DNA of 64,000 nt from Methylobacterium sp. (GTDB lineage Bacteria; Pseudomonadota; Alphaproteobacteria; Rhizobiales; Beijerinckiaceae): assembly GCF_019745455.1 (NCBI RefSeq), contig NZ_JAIETD010000050.1, forward strand, positions 62,001 through 126,000, read 5' to 3'. Below the pieces are notes generated by a model. That model searched no databases and was not told the DNA's origin. It worked only from the letters and a program-made list of their open reading frames with translations. This document shows positions 42,139 to 50,579 of the stretch, piece by piece (the stretch's first letter is position 1; the number at the start of each line of letters is the position of its first letter). Position numbers and translations under genes: made by a program.

Positions 42139-42171
42139 TCCTGATGGAAACTCTCCATCAAGGAAACAAGC

Positions 42172-42348
42172 ATGGACAACGAAGTTCTGATTCTCGTCCT
42201 GGCGCTGGCGACGCTCGGCATCGTCATCGGCGTGGCCCTCTGGAGCCGTGCCAGGGTCGCCGCCGCCAAGAACGATCCGCAGCGCTCCGCCTTCACCGAG
42301 CATCACGGCGGCGCGCCCCGGCCGAACCGGCCCGGCACCGAGCACTAA
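42172..42348 (+). CDS. Small single-span membrane protein
   Basis: A 58-residue protein: a hydrophobic helix (VLILVLALATLGIVIGVALW) followed by a positive SRARVAAAK and a polar His/Pro/Gly-rich tail (FTEHHGGAPRPNRPGTEH) that should sit in the cytoplasm. The ATG has AAGGA seven bases upstream, and a terminator-like hairpin (42365-42393) follows the stop, so it looks like a full transcription unit. No family recognised. Confidence 0.6.
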   Translation: MDNEVLILVLALATLGIVIGVALWSRARVAAAKNDPQRSAFTEHHGGAPRPNRPGTEH

Positions 42349-42364
42349 GCGGCTCGCGAAGATC

Positions 42365-42393
42365 GGCACCGGACGGCAAGTGAGTCCGGTGCC
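42365..42393. terminator. Terminator-like hairpin between the small ORF and flgH
   Basis: GGCACCGGA / TCCGGTGCC, a perfect 9-bp stem with an 11-base loop, between the convergent 42172 gene and flgH. No T-run is seen on either strand. Confidence 0.5.
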
Positions 42394-42455
42394 TCCCATC
42401 GCCGATGGTCCACCGGAACTCGGCCGTAACGAACGTTCCCGCGTCGTCCTTCGCC

Positions 42456-43205
42456 CTAGAACGGCAGAAGAACGTCGACGAGCTGCTGGCCGTAGCGCGG
42501 CTGTTGCACATCGGTGATCTGGCCGCGCCCGCCATAGGCGATGCGGGCCTGGGCGATCTTGGTCGATTCGATGGTGTTGTCCGACTCGATGTCCTCGGGA
42601 CGGACGACACCCGCCACGATGAGTTCCCGGACCTCGAAGTTGATCCGGATTTCCTGCTTGCCCTCGACCACGAGGTTTCCGTTCGGAAGGATCTGGGTGA
42701 CGATGGCGGCGACGCTCGTGGTCACCGTCTCGTTGCGCTGAACCGAGCCGGTGCCTTCGCTCGACGTGTCCGAGGTCCCCTTGATCAGCGACGCCGGATC
42801 GACGCCAGCGGCCAGGATCGCCTTGTTGGTCTCCAACCCGAAAGCATTCGGGAGCCCGAGATTCTCCGCATTGGTGCGCGAGCGCTTGGTTTCGTTGTTG
42901 AGATTGGCCCTGTCCGTGACGTTGACCTTGACGGTCACGAGATCGCCGATTCGGGCGGCGCGCTGATCCTTGAAGAAGGCACGCGAGCCGGTGCGCCAGA
43001 GCGAATTCGGCGCGTAGGAGACCGGCTGGATGTCGGGCATCGGCAGCCGCACCGGCTTGTATCCGGGCTGGGCGGTCGGGTCCTCGATCGCCGAGAGGGC
43101 AGGCGTCGCACCGATCTGCGAGAGGCGATCGACGGTATTGCAAGCACCGAGACCGAGGCAGACGACCAGGGTCGCGGCGAGACGGTGCGGGAGGGAAGCG
43201 TTCAT
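42456..43205 (-). CDS. flgH: Flagellar L-ring protein FlgH
   Basis: A 249-residue outer-membrane lipoprotein that forms the L-ring. The lipobox is LGLGAC within the signal sequence; the typical core is YAPNSLWRTGSRAFFKDQRA and then IGDLVTVKVNVTDRANLNNE, ending RYGQQLVDVLLPF. Last gene of flgF-flgG-flgA-flgH; a 32-base gap separates it from flgA. Confidence 0.95.
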   Translation of the reverse strand: MNASLPHRLAATLVVCLGLGACNTVDRLSQIGATPALSAIEDPTAQPGYKPVRLPMPDIQPVSYAPNSLWRTGSRAFFKDQRAARIGDLVTVKVNVTDRANLNNETKRSRTNAENLGLPNAFGLETNKAILAAGVDPASLIKGTSDTSSEGTGSVQRNETVTTSVAAIVTQILPNGNLVVEGKQEIRINFEVRELIVAGVVRPEDIESDNTIESTKIAQARIAYGGRGQITDVQQPRYGQQLVDVLLPF

Positions 43206-43237
43206 CGGGATACCGAATGCTGTCGTGATGAGGCGGC

Positions 43238-44281
43238 TCAGCGGGCGAGCGCGGCGGATTCGAGGGTCGCCTGGCGCGCCGGTGCCGCCGGGCCGACGGA
43301 AACCCGTCCGGGGCCGATCACGGTACCGGTGATCACCTTCTTGGAGATCGGATTGGTCACGCTGACGATCGCGCCGACACGGCCGCTCTCATTGGCGATG
43401 CCACGCAGAGACAGATTGAGGCCGGGAGAATCGAAGACCATGGTCACGGCCTCCCCGCGGCTCACGAGATCCGGCGGCGCGACGTCGCCCGAACGCAGGA
43501 CCGATCCGGCGCTCAAGGTGCGCTGCGCGACCTGCCCGACGAGAGAAGCGCTGTTCGACTGGGCGTCCGCCGGGCTCGCCTCGCGCAGGCGCCGCTCGGT
43601 CGTCAGGTCGGCGGCCACGAGGGCCTCGCCGCGGTTGAGGGCACGGCCGAGGACCACGACCTCGCGGATCTCGACGACTTGTCCGGTCACGCGCAGCGAA
43701 GCCTGACGATCGCCCAGCGTGACGAGGGCGGCGACCCGCTTCGATCTCGCGTCGTAGGTGACATCGACGGCATTCGCCGGCCCATCGAGGTCGACCGGAG
43801 CGAGTAGCGTCGGGGACTCGTCGTCGAGCCGCAGGGCGAGGTTGCGCCCGTCGAGACCGTAGCTCGCCTCGAGCGTGCGCTTGACCGCGGCCTCGATCTC
43901 GGCCGCACCGACCCGGCGTGCGGCGCGCATGATCGCCACCTGGGAACGTCCGCCCGTTTCGACGTCGCCGAGGCCGAGGCGCGCAACGGCCTCGACGATG
44001 CGACGGGCCTGGATCGTGCCGGACGCGCCGAGGGCGGGCGAGCGAAACAGAGCCTGGCGCGCCACGTCGGCAGCGGCCCCTTCGATGAGATCGCCGAGGG
44101 TGAGCACATCGCCACGGGCGGTGACGTCGCCGCGGAGCCGAAGCCGCGTCGGCTCGGCGAGCACCGGCAGGGTCAGGATGCCGAGGACGGCGAGGGCCAG
44201 CAGGGTGCGGATGATGGCACCGGCGCTCAGCGGAGCGACGCGGGGCCGAGCGACGTGGTGGACCGGCTTGAGCACGTACAT
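43238..44281 (-). CDS. flgA: Flagellar P-ring assembly chaperone FlgA
   Basis: A 347-residue protein with a signal-anchor (IIRTLLALAVLGILTLPVLA) and a C-terminal SAF domain: VVVLGRALNRGEALVAADLT, then QRTLSAGSVLRSGDVAPPDL and VISKK-like VTNPISKKVITGTVIGPG. FlgA helps polymerise FlgI in the periplasm. It is longer than enterobacterial FlgA, with an extra N-terminal beta region (TARGDVLTLGDLIEGAA), as usual for the class. Between flgG and flgH in one operon. Confidence 0.9.
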   Translation of the reverse strand: MYVLKPVHHVARPRVAPLSAGAIIRTLLALAVLGILTLPVLAEPTRLRLRGDVTARGDVLTLGDLIEGAAADVARQALFRSPALGASGTIQARRIVEAVARLGLGDVETGGRSQVAIMRAARRVGAAEIEAAVKRTLEASYGLDGRNLALRLDDESPTLLAPVDLDGPANAVDVTYDARSKRVAALVTLGDRQASLRVTGQVVEIREVVVLGRALNRGEALVAADLTTERRLREASPADAQSNSASLVGQVAQRTLSAGSVLRSGDVAPPDLVSRGEAVTMVFDSPGLNLSLRGIANESGRVGAIVSVTNPISKKVITGTVIGPGRVSVGPAAPARQATLESAALAR

Positions 44282-44304
44282 GGGAGAGGCCCTCAGGCGA
44301 TCGA

Positions 44305-45096
44305 TCAGCTGCGGAACATCTGCGAGGTGGTGGAGAGCATCTGGTCGGCGGCGGTGACGACCTTCGAGTTCATCTCGTAGGCGCGCTGCGCCGCGATCAG
44401 CGACGAGATCTCGGTGACGGCGTTGACGTTCGCCTCTTCGAGGTAGCTCTGCTGCAGATTGCCAAAGCCCTCGGAGCCAGGATTGGCCGTGATGGCCGGG
44501 CCGGAGGCCGCACTCTCGATGAAGAGGTTGTCGCCGATCGACTCGAGGCCGACCTTGTTGACGAAGCGCGAGAGCTGGAACTGGCCGAGCGCCTGCGGCG
44601 CGGTCTGACCCGGCACGGTTGCCTGAACGGCGCCCTGAGCGCTGATCGTCACGCTGGTGGCATTGTTCGGCACCGTGATGCCGGGATCGACGAGGTAGCC
44701 GTCGCGGGTGACGAGCTGGCCCTGCGCCGAAAGGTCGAACGAGCCATCGCGGCTGTAGGCGGTGCGTCCGTCCGGCATGGTGACCCGGAAGTAACCCTCG
44801 CCGCGGATGGCGACGTCGTATTCCTTCTCGGTGCTCGACAGGGTGCCCTGCGACATCACACGGGCGGTCGAGGTGGTCTTCACGCCCGAGCCGATCGCGA
44901 GACCGGCGGGGAGCTGGGTGTTCTGGTCCGAGGTCGAGGAGCCGGCGCGGCGCAGGTTCTGGTAGAGCAGGTCCTGGAAATGCGGCTGCTGGCGCTTGTA
45001 GCCGGTGGTGCGCAGGTTCGCGATGTTGTTGGAGATGACCTGGACGTTGAGTTCCTGGGCCGCCATGCCGGTGGCGGCAGCGTAGAGGGCGCGCAT
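44305..45096 (-). CDS. flgG: Flagellar distal rod protein FlgG
   Basis: A 263-residue rod subunit. It begins MRALYAAATGMAAQELNVQV ISNNIANLRTTGYKR and holds the core AIRGEGYFRVTMPDGRTAYS RDGSF; the C-terminal helix is ISSLIAAQRAYEMNSKVVTA. Length and motifs are standard. It follows flgF by 12 bases and precedes flgA by 23 bases. Confidence 0.96.
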   Translation of the reverse strand: MRALYAAATGMAAQELNVQVISNNIANLRTTGYKRQQPHFQDLLYQNLRRAGSSTSDQNTQLPAGLAIGSGVKTTSTARVMSQGTLSSTEKEYDVAIRGEGYFRVTMPDGRTAYSRDGSFDLSAQGQLVTRDGYLVDPGITVPNNATSVTISAQGAVQATVPGQTAPQALGQFQLSRFVNKVGLESIGDNLFIESAASGPAITANPGSEGFGNLQQSYLEEANVNAVTEISSLIAAQRAYEMNSKVVTAADQMLSTTSQMFRS

Positions 45097-45108
45097 GCTG
45101 GCGGTTCC

Positions 45109-45849
45109 TTATGCGACGTCGGCGAGGCGGCGGATCGCCGTGCCGCGCAGGTCGTCGAGGCGCGAGATGATGCTCGAGACCATCGTGTAGGTGCGGTTCA
45201 CGTCCATCAGCCTGGTCATCTCGACGACCGACTTGACGTTCGACCGTTCGAGAGCGCCGGATTCGACGCGGCCCGCGAGGCCTGCGGGCTGCGGCGCGGC
45301 ATCCGAGGCGTAGAGGTTGGCACCCTCGTTCCGGAGGGCCTGCGGGTTCGCGAAGGTGACGAGGCGGACGCGGCCGCGAACGCCGAGATTGGTGGAGACC
45401 GTCCCGTCCGGACCGATCGAGAGGCCGGTCTCCTGCGGGCCGATCTGGATCGGGCCGCCATCCCCCTGCACCGGGTAGCCGTCGCTCGTGACGATCGTGC
45501 CCTGCGCGTTAATCTCGAAGGCGCCGTTGCGAGTGAATCTGTCGCCGCCCGGGGTCTGAACCACGAGGAAGGACTCGCCGCGCACCGCGACGTGAAGCGG
45601 GTTGCCGGTCTGCTCGATCGGGCCCTGGCCGAGGTCGAGGGCGGTACCCTGGTCGATGACGTAGGACAGGCGCCGGTCCGGCCGCTGGAACGAATCCGCG
45701 CTCGCCACCGGCATCAGATATTCCTGGAAGCGGCTGTTGCGGCTCTTGAAGCCGGTGGTGGAGACGTTCGCCATGTTGTTGGCGATCACCTCGAGTTCGC
45801 GCTGAAGCGCGACCTGCGAGGAGACTCCGACGAAAAGGGCGTTTTGCAT
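45109..45849 (-). CDS. flgF: Flagellar proximal rod protein FlgF
   Basis: A 246-residue rod subunit: MQNALFVGVSSQVALQRELE VIANNMANVSTTGFKSR at the N-terminus, AVRGESFLVVQTPGGDRFTR NGAFEINAQG in the core, and SVVEMTRLMDVNRTYTMVSS at the end. The ATG at 45849 starts the conserved helix; the open frame to 46107 crosses the promoter region. First gene of flgFGAH, behind a sigma-54 promoter. Confidence 0.95.
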   Translation of the reverse strand: MQNALFVGVSSQVALQRELEVIANNMANVSTTGFKSRNSRFQEYLMPVASADSFQRPDRRLSYVIDQGTALDLGQGPIEQTGNPLHVAVRGESFLVVQTPGGDRFTRNGAFEINAQGTIVTSDGYPVQGDGGPIQIGPQETGLSIGPDGTVSTNLGVRGRVRLVTFANPQALRNEGANLYASDAAPQPAGLAGRVESGALERSNVKSVVEMTRLMDVNRTYTMVSSIISRLDDLRGTAIRRLADVA

Positions 45850-45892
45850 CGCTCGGCCAAGCCTCTGCGCATCCGTGACGAGGGTATGGTCA

Positions 45893-45907
45893 GCATGGCC
45901 CGTGCCA
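45893..45907 (-). promoter_or_regulatory. Sigma-54 promoter of the flgF operon
   Basis: Minus strand TGGCACG-GGCC-ATGC: the -24 element is exact, the -12 has one change, and the GG-N10-GC spacing is exact. The implied start is near 45881, about 32 bases before the flgF ATG. Confidence 0.78.
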
Positions 45908-46005
45908 GACGACGAAACTCGATAATAGTAAACCGAACCAATAGCTTGCGTCTGTTCGTCGATGCGCGCGGCCGCCTCTCTTCGATGCCGGCGGCAACTC
46001 CGACC

Positions 46006-46020
46006 CGGCAGCTTTTGCCG
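46006..46020. promoter_or_regulatory. Flagellar palindrome between flgF and fliL (FlbD/ftr-like)
   Basis: CGGCA-GCTTT-TGCCG, the same CGGCA...TGCCG core as the flgE and flgI sites. It lies about 105 bases upstream of the -24 element of flgF and directly next to the CtrA box that faces fliL. Confidence 0.55.
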
Positions 46021-46022
46021 CC

Positions 46023-46037
46023 TTAACGGCACGTTAA
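46023..46037 (+). promoter_or_regulatory. CtrA box upstream of fliL
   Basis: TTAA-CGGCACG-TTAACC, an exact TTAA-N7-TTAA match, 108 bases upstream of the fliL ATG. In Caulobacter the fliLM operon is a class II CtrA target. Confidence 0.75.
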
Positions 46038-46144
46038 CCGTCTTTGGCGGATATCTCGGGTCAGGGCTCGATCCGGGCGATCCTGCCCGCACCGGGCCGC
46101 ACGACATCGTCCATGCCGCTCGTCATCGCCGGGGACGCATTCAG

Positions 46145-46648
46145 ATGGCCAAGAAGCCCAAGAAGGCCCCCGAGGCCGAAGGCGAGGAAGGTGAAGCCCC
46201 CGCGGGCTCGAAGAAGAAGCTCATCATGATCGCGGTGGCGGGGCTGCTGCTGGCCGGCGGCGGTGGCGGCTACTTCCTGATGAAGAAGAAGCCTGCGGGC
46301 GACGGTCACGGAGACCCGGCCGCGATGGTGAAGATGCCGGTGGTCTTCCTCGACGTGCGAGAGATGCTGGTCAACCTCAGCGCCGAGCCCGGCCAGGACA
46401 AATCCAAATACGCCAAGCTCAAGATCGCCCTCGAACTCAAGGACGCGAAGGTCGAGAGCGAGGTCAAGCCGCTGATGCCGCGCATCGAAGACACCTTCCA
46501 GGTCTACCTGCGAGAGCTGCGCGCCAGCGATCTCGCCGGCTCGATCGGGATCTATCGCCTGCGCGAGGAGCTGCTTCGCCGCGTCAACGTGGCGATCCAT
46601 CCTGCCCGCGCCGAGGCGGTCCTGTTCAAGGAAGTCATCGTCCAGTGA
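46145..46648 (+). CDS. fliL: Flagellar basal body-associated protein FliL
   Basis: A 167-residue single-pass inner membrane protein. A Lys-rich cytoplasmic start (MAKKPKKAPEAEGEEG) is followed by the membrane helix LIMIAVAGLLLAGGGGGYFL and a periplasmic domain with the FliL pattern MVNLSAEPG-like LVNLSAEPGQDKSKYAKLKI and LREELLRRVNVAIHP. It surrounds the stator and affects torque. The ATG at 46145 is chosen since the upstream open frame crosses the CtrA box. Confidence 0.93.
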   Translation: MAKKPKKAPEAEGEEGEAPAGSKKKLIMIAVAGLLLAGGGGGYFLMKKKPAGDGHGDPAAMVKMPVVFLDVREMLVNLSAEPGQDKSKYAKLKIALELKDAKVESEVKPLMPRIEDTFQVYLRELRASDLAGSIGIYRLREELLRRVNVAIHPARAEAVLFKEVIVQ

Positions 46649-46743
46649 GCCTAAGCGCCGGTCGCCTTGCTCGTCCCCAAAGATCGCCGGACCGCTCTTT
46701 TCCATCCCGCTGACCTGACGCCCGCAGAGACCTTCGAGACATC

Positions 46744-47961
46744 ATGGCCGGACCCGGAGACGAGATCGAGGAGGACGACTGGGCGGCCGCTCTGATCGAG
46801 CAGGGCGACAATGCCGGCGGCGATTCTCTCGCCGACGAATGGGGCGCGGCCCTCGCCGAGCAGGGCACCACCAATACCTCCGGAGACGTCGCCGCCGAAT
46901 GGGCGACGATGATCGAGGACGGGGAGACCGACAACCTCCCCGAGCTCGCCGGCAACGATCGCATCCTGAACCAGGACGAGATCGACGGCGTACTCGGCTT
47001 CTCCCTGCGCGAGCTTTCCGCTTCGGGTGCGGGCGGCGTGCGCGCCATCGTCGATTCGGGCGTCGTCCAGTACGAACGCCTCCCGATGCTCGAAATCGTC
47101 TTCGACCGGATGATCCGGTTGTTGTCGACGAGCCTGCGCAACTTCTTCCAGGACAACGTCGAGGTCACTCTCGACAACATCACCTCGGTGCGCTTCGGCG
47201 ACTACCTGAACTCGATCCCGCTCCCGACGCTCCTCGGGGTGTTCCGCGCCGACGCGTGGGAGAATTCCGGCCTTGTGACGGTGGAATCGAACCTCGCCTA
47301 CTCGACGATGGACCTGCTTCTCGGCGGCAAGCGCGGCGGATCCTCGACGCGCCTCGACGGCCGCCCCTTCACGACGATCGAGATGCAGCTGGTGCGCCGT
47401 CTCGTCGAGATCATCCTCAGCGACCTCGAACTCTCGTTCCAGCCGCTCTCGCCTGTGCGGTTCGGCATCGACCGGATCGAGACCAACCCGCGCTTCGCCA
47501 CCATCACCCGGCCAGCCAACGCCGCGATCCTGATCAGCCTCAAGCTCGACATGGACGGGCGCGGCGGCGGCCTCCAGATCCTGTTCCCCTACGCGACGAT
47601 CGAGCCGATCCGTGAACTGCTCATGCAGAGCTTCATGGGCGAGAAGCTCGGCCGCGACCATGTCTGGGAAAGCCACCTCGCCACCGAGATCTGGCAGGCG
47701 GACGCCAAGATGGACGCGGTGCTTCACGAGATGATGCTGCCCTTGAAGAAGGTGCTGTCGCTGAAGGTCGGCGACACCATCATGTTCGACACGAAGCCCA
47801 CCGACCTCATCACCGTGCGCTGCGGCGACTGGGCCCTTACACAAGGGCGAATCGGGCGGATCGACGACAACATCGCCGTGCAGGTGACGCGCCCCTTGCG
47901 GCGCTCGCGCACGACCCTTCAGGCCTTCGAGGCCTCCATGAACAACCGCAACGACGGGTAA
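46744..47961 (+). CDS. fliM: Flagellar motor switch protein FliM with N-terminal Trp repeats
   Basis: A 405-residue C-ring protein. The conserved CheY-binding-like motif (usually LSQDEIDALL) appears late, as ILNQDEIDGVL at about residues 73-83. Before it is an acidic extension with three repeats: DDWAAALIEQG, DEWGAALAEQG and AEWATMIEDG, with Trp at residues 13, 33 and 53, exactly 20 apart. The middle domain (RLPMLEIVFDRMIRLLSTSL) and the C-terminal SPOA domain (LKVGDTIMFDTKPTDLITVR) are typical. It follows fliL by 95 bases. Confidence 0.94.
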   Translation: MAGPGDEIEEDDWAAALIEQGDNAGGDSLADEWGAALAEQGTTNTSGDVAAEWATMIEDGETDNLPELAGNDRILNQDEIDGVLGFSLRELSASGAGGVRAIVDSGVVQYERLPMLEIVFDRMIRLLSTSLRNFFQDNVEVTLDNITSVRFGDYLNSIPLPTLLGVFRADAWENSGLVTVESNLAYSTMDLLLGGKRGGSSTRLDGRPFTTIEMQLVRRLVEIILSDLELSFQPLSPVRFGIDRIETNPRFATITRPANAAILISLKLDMDGRGGGLQILFPYATIEPIRELLMQSFMGEKLGRDHVWESHLATEIWQADAKMDAVLHEMMLPLKKVLSLKVGDTIMFDTKPTDLITVRCGDWALTQGRIGRIDDNIAVQVTRPLRRSRTTLQAFEASMNNRNDG

Positions 47962-47983
47962 GCGCTGCCATGGGTCTCCTCGC

Positions 47984-48535
47984 ATGAGCCTCCTCGTCAC
48001 CCTCGTCGCGGACGTCCTCGTCGCGGTCCTGCTCGTCGCCACCATCGTCTCATCGGTGCGCCTGAGCCGGCGCATCGCGAAGCTGAAGGCCGACGAGACC
48101 GCCCTGCGCCAAACCATCGGCGACCTCGTCACGGCGAGCGCCACCGCCGAGCGGGCGATCATCGGCCTGCGCGCGACCCTCGACGAATGCGATCGGACGC
48201 TGGCCGAGCGACTCGGCACCGCCGAGCGCTACACCGCCGACCTGTCCTCGCATGTGGAAGCGGGCCGGGCCGTGATCTCGCAGATCTCGGCCATCGTCTC
48301 GAACGCCCATCCGGGCCGCCCGGTCGAGGCCGCGCCTGCGCCCGCGAGGGTCGAGCATGAGCCGGCGACGAATACCCGAGCGCGGGCCCCCAAGACGATG
48401 ACTCCGGTCCTTCCTCCGGCGCCCACCAACCAGCCACCGTCGAGCCCGAACGGTGAGCGCATCGGCGTCGCCGCCGCGGCTGCCCTCGCCATGTCCGAGC
48501 GCGCCCTCGGCCGCCTGCGCAGCCGCGCCGCATGA
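47984..48535 (+). CDS. DUF6468-type flagellar-region protein
   Basis: A 183-residue protein with an N-terminal membrane helix (LVTLVADVLVAVLLVATIVS), then a coiled-coil segment KLKADETALRQTIGDLVTAS and RATLDECDRTLAERLGTAER, then a Pro/Ala/Thr-rich tail. The layout fits the DUF6468 proteins that sit between fliM and motE in Hyphomicrobiales; the function is unknown. Its stop overlaps the next start (ATGA). Confidence 0.75.
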   Translation: MSLLVTLVADVLVAVLLVATIVSSVRLSRRIAKLKADETALRQTIGDLVTASATAERAIIGLRATLDECDRTLAERLGTAERYTADLSSHVEAGRAVISQISAIVSNAHPGRPVEAAPAPARVEHEPATNTRARAPKTMTPVLPPAPTNQPPSSPNGERIGVAAAAALAMSERALGRLRSRAA

Positions 48536-49341
48536 AACGGCCGCTCAGCCTCGCCGCCCTTCGCCAGCCGCGGCCCTACAGGCTGCGGCTGGTGGATGCC
48601 GTGACGCTGGCGGCCATCGGCCTCCTCGTGCTCAAGCTCTCCGCCATCGCCCTGGAGGATATCGGACCAGGTCCGGCTCCGCCCGGAACGCCGCTCCCGG
48701 ATTTCGCGCGGGTGCTCGCGAAGGCCCGCACCGGCTACGAGCCCCTCGATCCCACGACCACAGGCTCGGTCACGCCGAAAGAGGCCCCGGCCACTCCGGA
48801 GGCGAAAGCTGAACCTACTCCCAAGTCGCCCGCGCCACCCGAGACGATCCCGGCGAGCGAGCGGGCACTCCTCGAACGGCTGAGCGCCCGGCGCGATGCG
48901 CTCAAGCAGCGCAGCGACGACCTCGACCTGCGCGAGCAACTGCTCGGTACCGCCGAGCGCAAGCTCGAGGACGGCGTGAACGACCTCCGGCGCGGAGAGG
49001 ACAAAGGCGAGGGCGGGGTCGCCCAGCGGGCCGAAGCCGAGCGCGCGGCATTGAAGAACATCGTGACGATGTACGAGACCATGAAGCCCAAAGATGCCGC
49101 GCGCGTCTTCGATCGCCTCAACCTCGACGTCCTGGTCCCCATCGTGGTCGCCATGAACCCACGCAAGATGGCCGAGGTCCTGGCCCTGATGCAGTCGGAG
49201 CCTGCCGAGAAACTCACTGTCGCGCTCGCGTCTCGGGCCCGCGGCGAACGGCCGCCCGCAATCCAGGCACCCGTGGCCGGGCTGCCCTCGACGGAACTCC
49301 AGGCGATCGAGCCCTCCGGCCGGCCGGCAACCCCACGTTGA
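48532..49341 (+). CDS. motE: MotE-family periplasmic protein
   Basis: A 269-residue protein with a membrane anchor (VDAVTLAAIGLLVLKLSAIA), a disordered Pro/Glu/Thr region, a coiled coil (LLERLSARRDALKQRSDDLD) and a C-terminal MgtE_N-like helical domain (ALKNIVTMYETMKPKDAARV FDRLNLDVL ... MNPRKMAEVLALMQ). In rhizobia MotE folds or stabilises the motor protein MotC. It closes the fliL-fliM operon. Confidence 0.82.
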   Translation: MKRPLSLAALRQPRPYRLRLVDAVTLAAIGLLVLKLSAIALEDIGPGPAPPGTPLPDFARVLAKARTGYEPLDPTTTGSVTPKEAPATPEAKAEPTPKSPAPPETIPASERALLERLSARRDALKQRSDDLDLREQLLGTAERKLEDGVNDLRRGEDKGEGGVAQRAEAERAALKNIVTMYETMKPKDAARVFDRLNLDVLVPIVVAMNPRKMAEVLALMQSEPAEKLTVALASRARGERPPAIQAPVAGLPSTELQAIEPSGRPATPR

Positions 49342-49505
49342 CGGCCGAGGCCCGCGCGTGTCCGCATTGCAACACCTGCACCGCCAATGCTGCTCGATAC
49401 CGGCTAAGCAATTCGCCTTTGCCCAAGGGTCTTGCGGCTTAGTTTAGAACGGCGCTTAGGTATCGCCACCATGACATGAGGTCATGAGCGGACGGGGGCG
49501 TCGGC

Positions 49506-49763
49506 GTGTCGGTCTATCACCTGCGGATCCGCTCGCCAGAGGCGACGATCTGGTCAGATGGCGATGGTTTGGAGACCACCGATCTCGCCGTGGCCGTGAC
49601 GATCGCCGACCGGCTTGCTTTGGCTTGCCGGCGCTGCTCCGAGGTCTGCAAGGACGCGACTGCCAATTGGTGCGTCGACATCATCAGCGAGTGCGGCGAC
49701 ATCTTCTACACGGCGCGCGTCGCCTGGACTTCGTCTCTCTCACTCAACCGCGTCCTACAGTAA
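49506..49763 (+). CDS. Small protein, DUF6894-like
   Basis: An 85-residue protein from GTG at 49506 (SVYHLRIRSPEATIWSDGDG). The pattern of an N-terminal beta strand, GLETTDLAVAVTIADRLALA and a late WCVDIISECGDIFYTARV strand resembles the small DUF6894 proteins common in Methylobacterium, in which a C-terminal strand reads VxVxDExGxxV. Several cysteines (CRRC, CKD, CVD, CGD) are unusual. It has no clear operon partner. The gene is plausible, the family tentative. Confidence 0.5.
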   Translation: MSVYHLRIRSPEATIWSDGDGLETTDLAVAVTIADRLALACRRCSEVCKDATANWCVDIISECGDIFYTARVAWTSSLSLNRVLQ

Positions 49764-49854
49764 GCTATCGCCGGTTGCGGGACCGGAGCGCGGTTGCAGA
49801 GTCGTGCCCGTCCGGCTACGCGGCTCTCTCGTCGTCATAGAACGCCGGGATTTC

Positions 49855-50538
49855 ATGACTGCCCCGTCACGCATCGTCGCACGCGTCGCAACCTCCCTCG
49901 TTCTGGGCGTCCTCCTCGCCGCGCCCGGTGCCGCGCAGGAGGCGATTGATCCGCCTGCGGCAGAAGCTCCGAAGCCACGGCCGCGCAAGCCGCCGCCCAA
50001 ACCCGCGGCCACGCCCAAACCCGTTCCCGAGACGGCGGCGCCGGCGCGTGCGCCCTGGCCCGAGGGCGCCAACGCACTGAGCGAAAGCTACTCCGACTGG
50101 ACCATGACCTGCAGCCGGCAAGCACAGGGCGACGGTTCCGGCCAGGATGCCGCGGCAGCGAAGCCCTCGTGCCTCCTGACCCAGGCGCAGGGCAACGCCC
50201 GCACCGGCAAGCGCGAATTCACGATCGAGCTCCGAACCCCCGTCGACGGGCGGGCCGAAGGGTTGATCCTGATGCCGTTCGGCTTCCTGATCGAGCAAGG
50301 CGTCAGCTTCAAGCTCGACGATACCGTCCTCGGCAAGGGTGCGCCCTATGTCAGCTGTACGCTCGAGGGTTGCCTCGTGCCGATCAGCTTGCCGACCCTC
50401 GCCACGGACGCCATGAAGACGGCCAAGGCCTTGAGCGTCATCGGCATGCGGCAGGATGCGAAGGAGCCGACCACGATCACCGTACCCCTCGGCGGGTTCG
50501 CCCCGGCCTTCGCCAGGGCTATAGCCTTCGGCGGGTGA
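49855..50538 (+). CDS. Invasion-associated locus B (IalB) family protein
   Basis: A 227-residue exported protein. After a signal peptide (SRIVARVATSLVLGVLLAAP, cleavage near GAAQE) and a Pro/Lys-rich linker, the IalB core appears: SYSDWTMTCSR, KPSCLLTQAQGN, LILMPFGFLIEQGVSFKLDD and PYVSCTLEGCLVPISL. The Cys pairs are probably disulfide-bonded. Its biological role outside Bartonella is not defined. The ATG at 49855 starts the signal peptide. Confidence 0.88.
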   Translation: MTAPSRIVARVATSLVLGVLLAAPGAAQEAIDPPAAEAPKPRPRKPPPKPAATPKPVPETAAPARAPWPEGANALSESYSDWTMTCSRQAQGDGSGQDAAAAKPSCLLTQAQGNARTGKREFTIELRTPVDGRAEGLILMPFGFLIEQGVSFKLDDTVLGKGAPYVSCTLEGCLVPISLPTLATDAMKTAKALSVIGMRQDAKEPTTITVPLGGFAPAFARAIAFGG

Positions 50539-50579
50539 GCGGGCCGGTTCGGGTGGAATACCAGCCAGGAGGACAGGCC

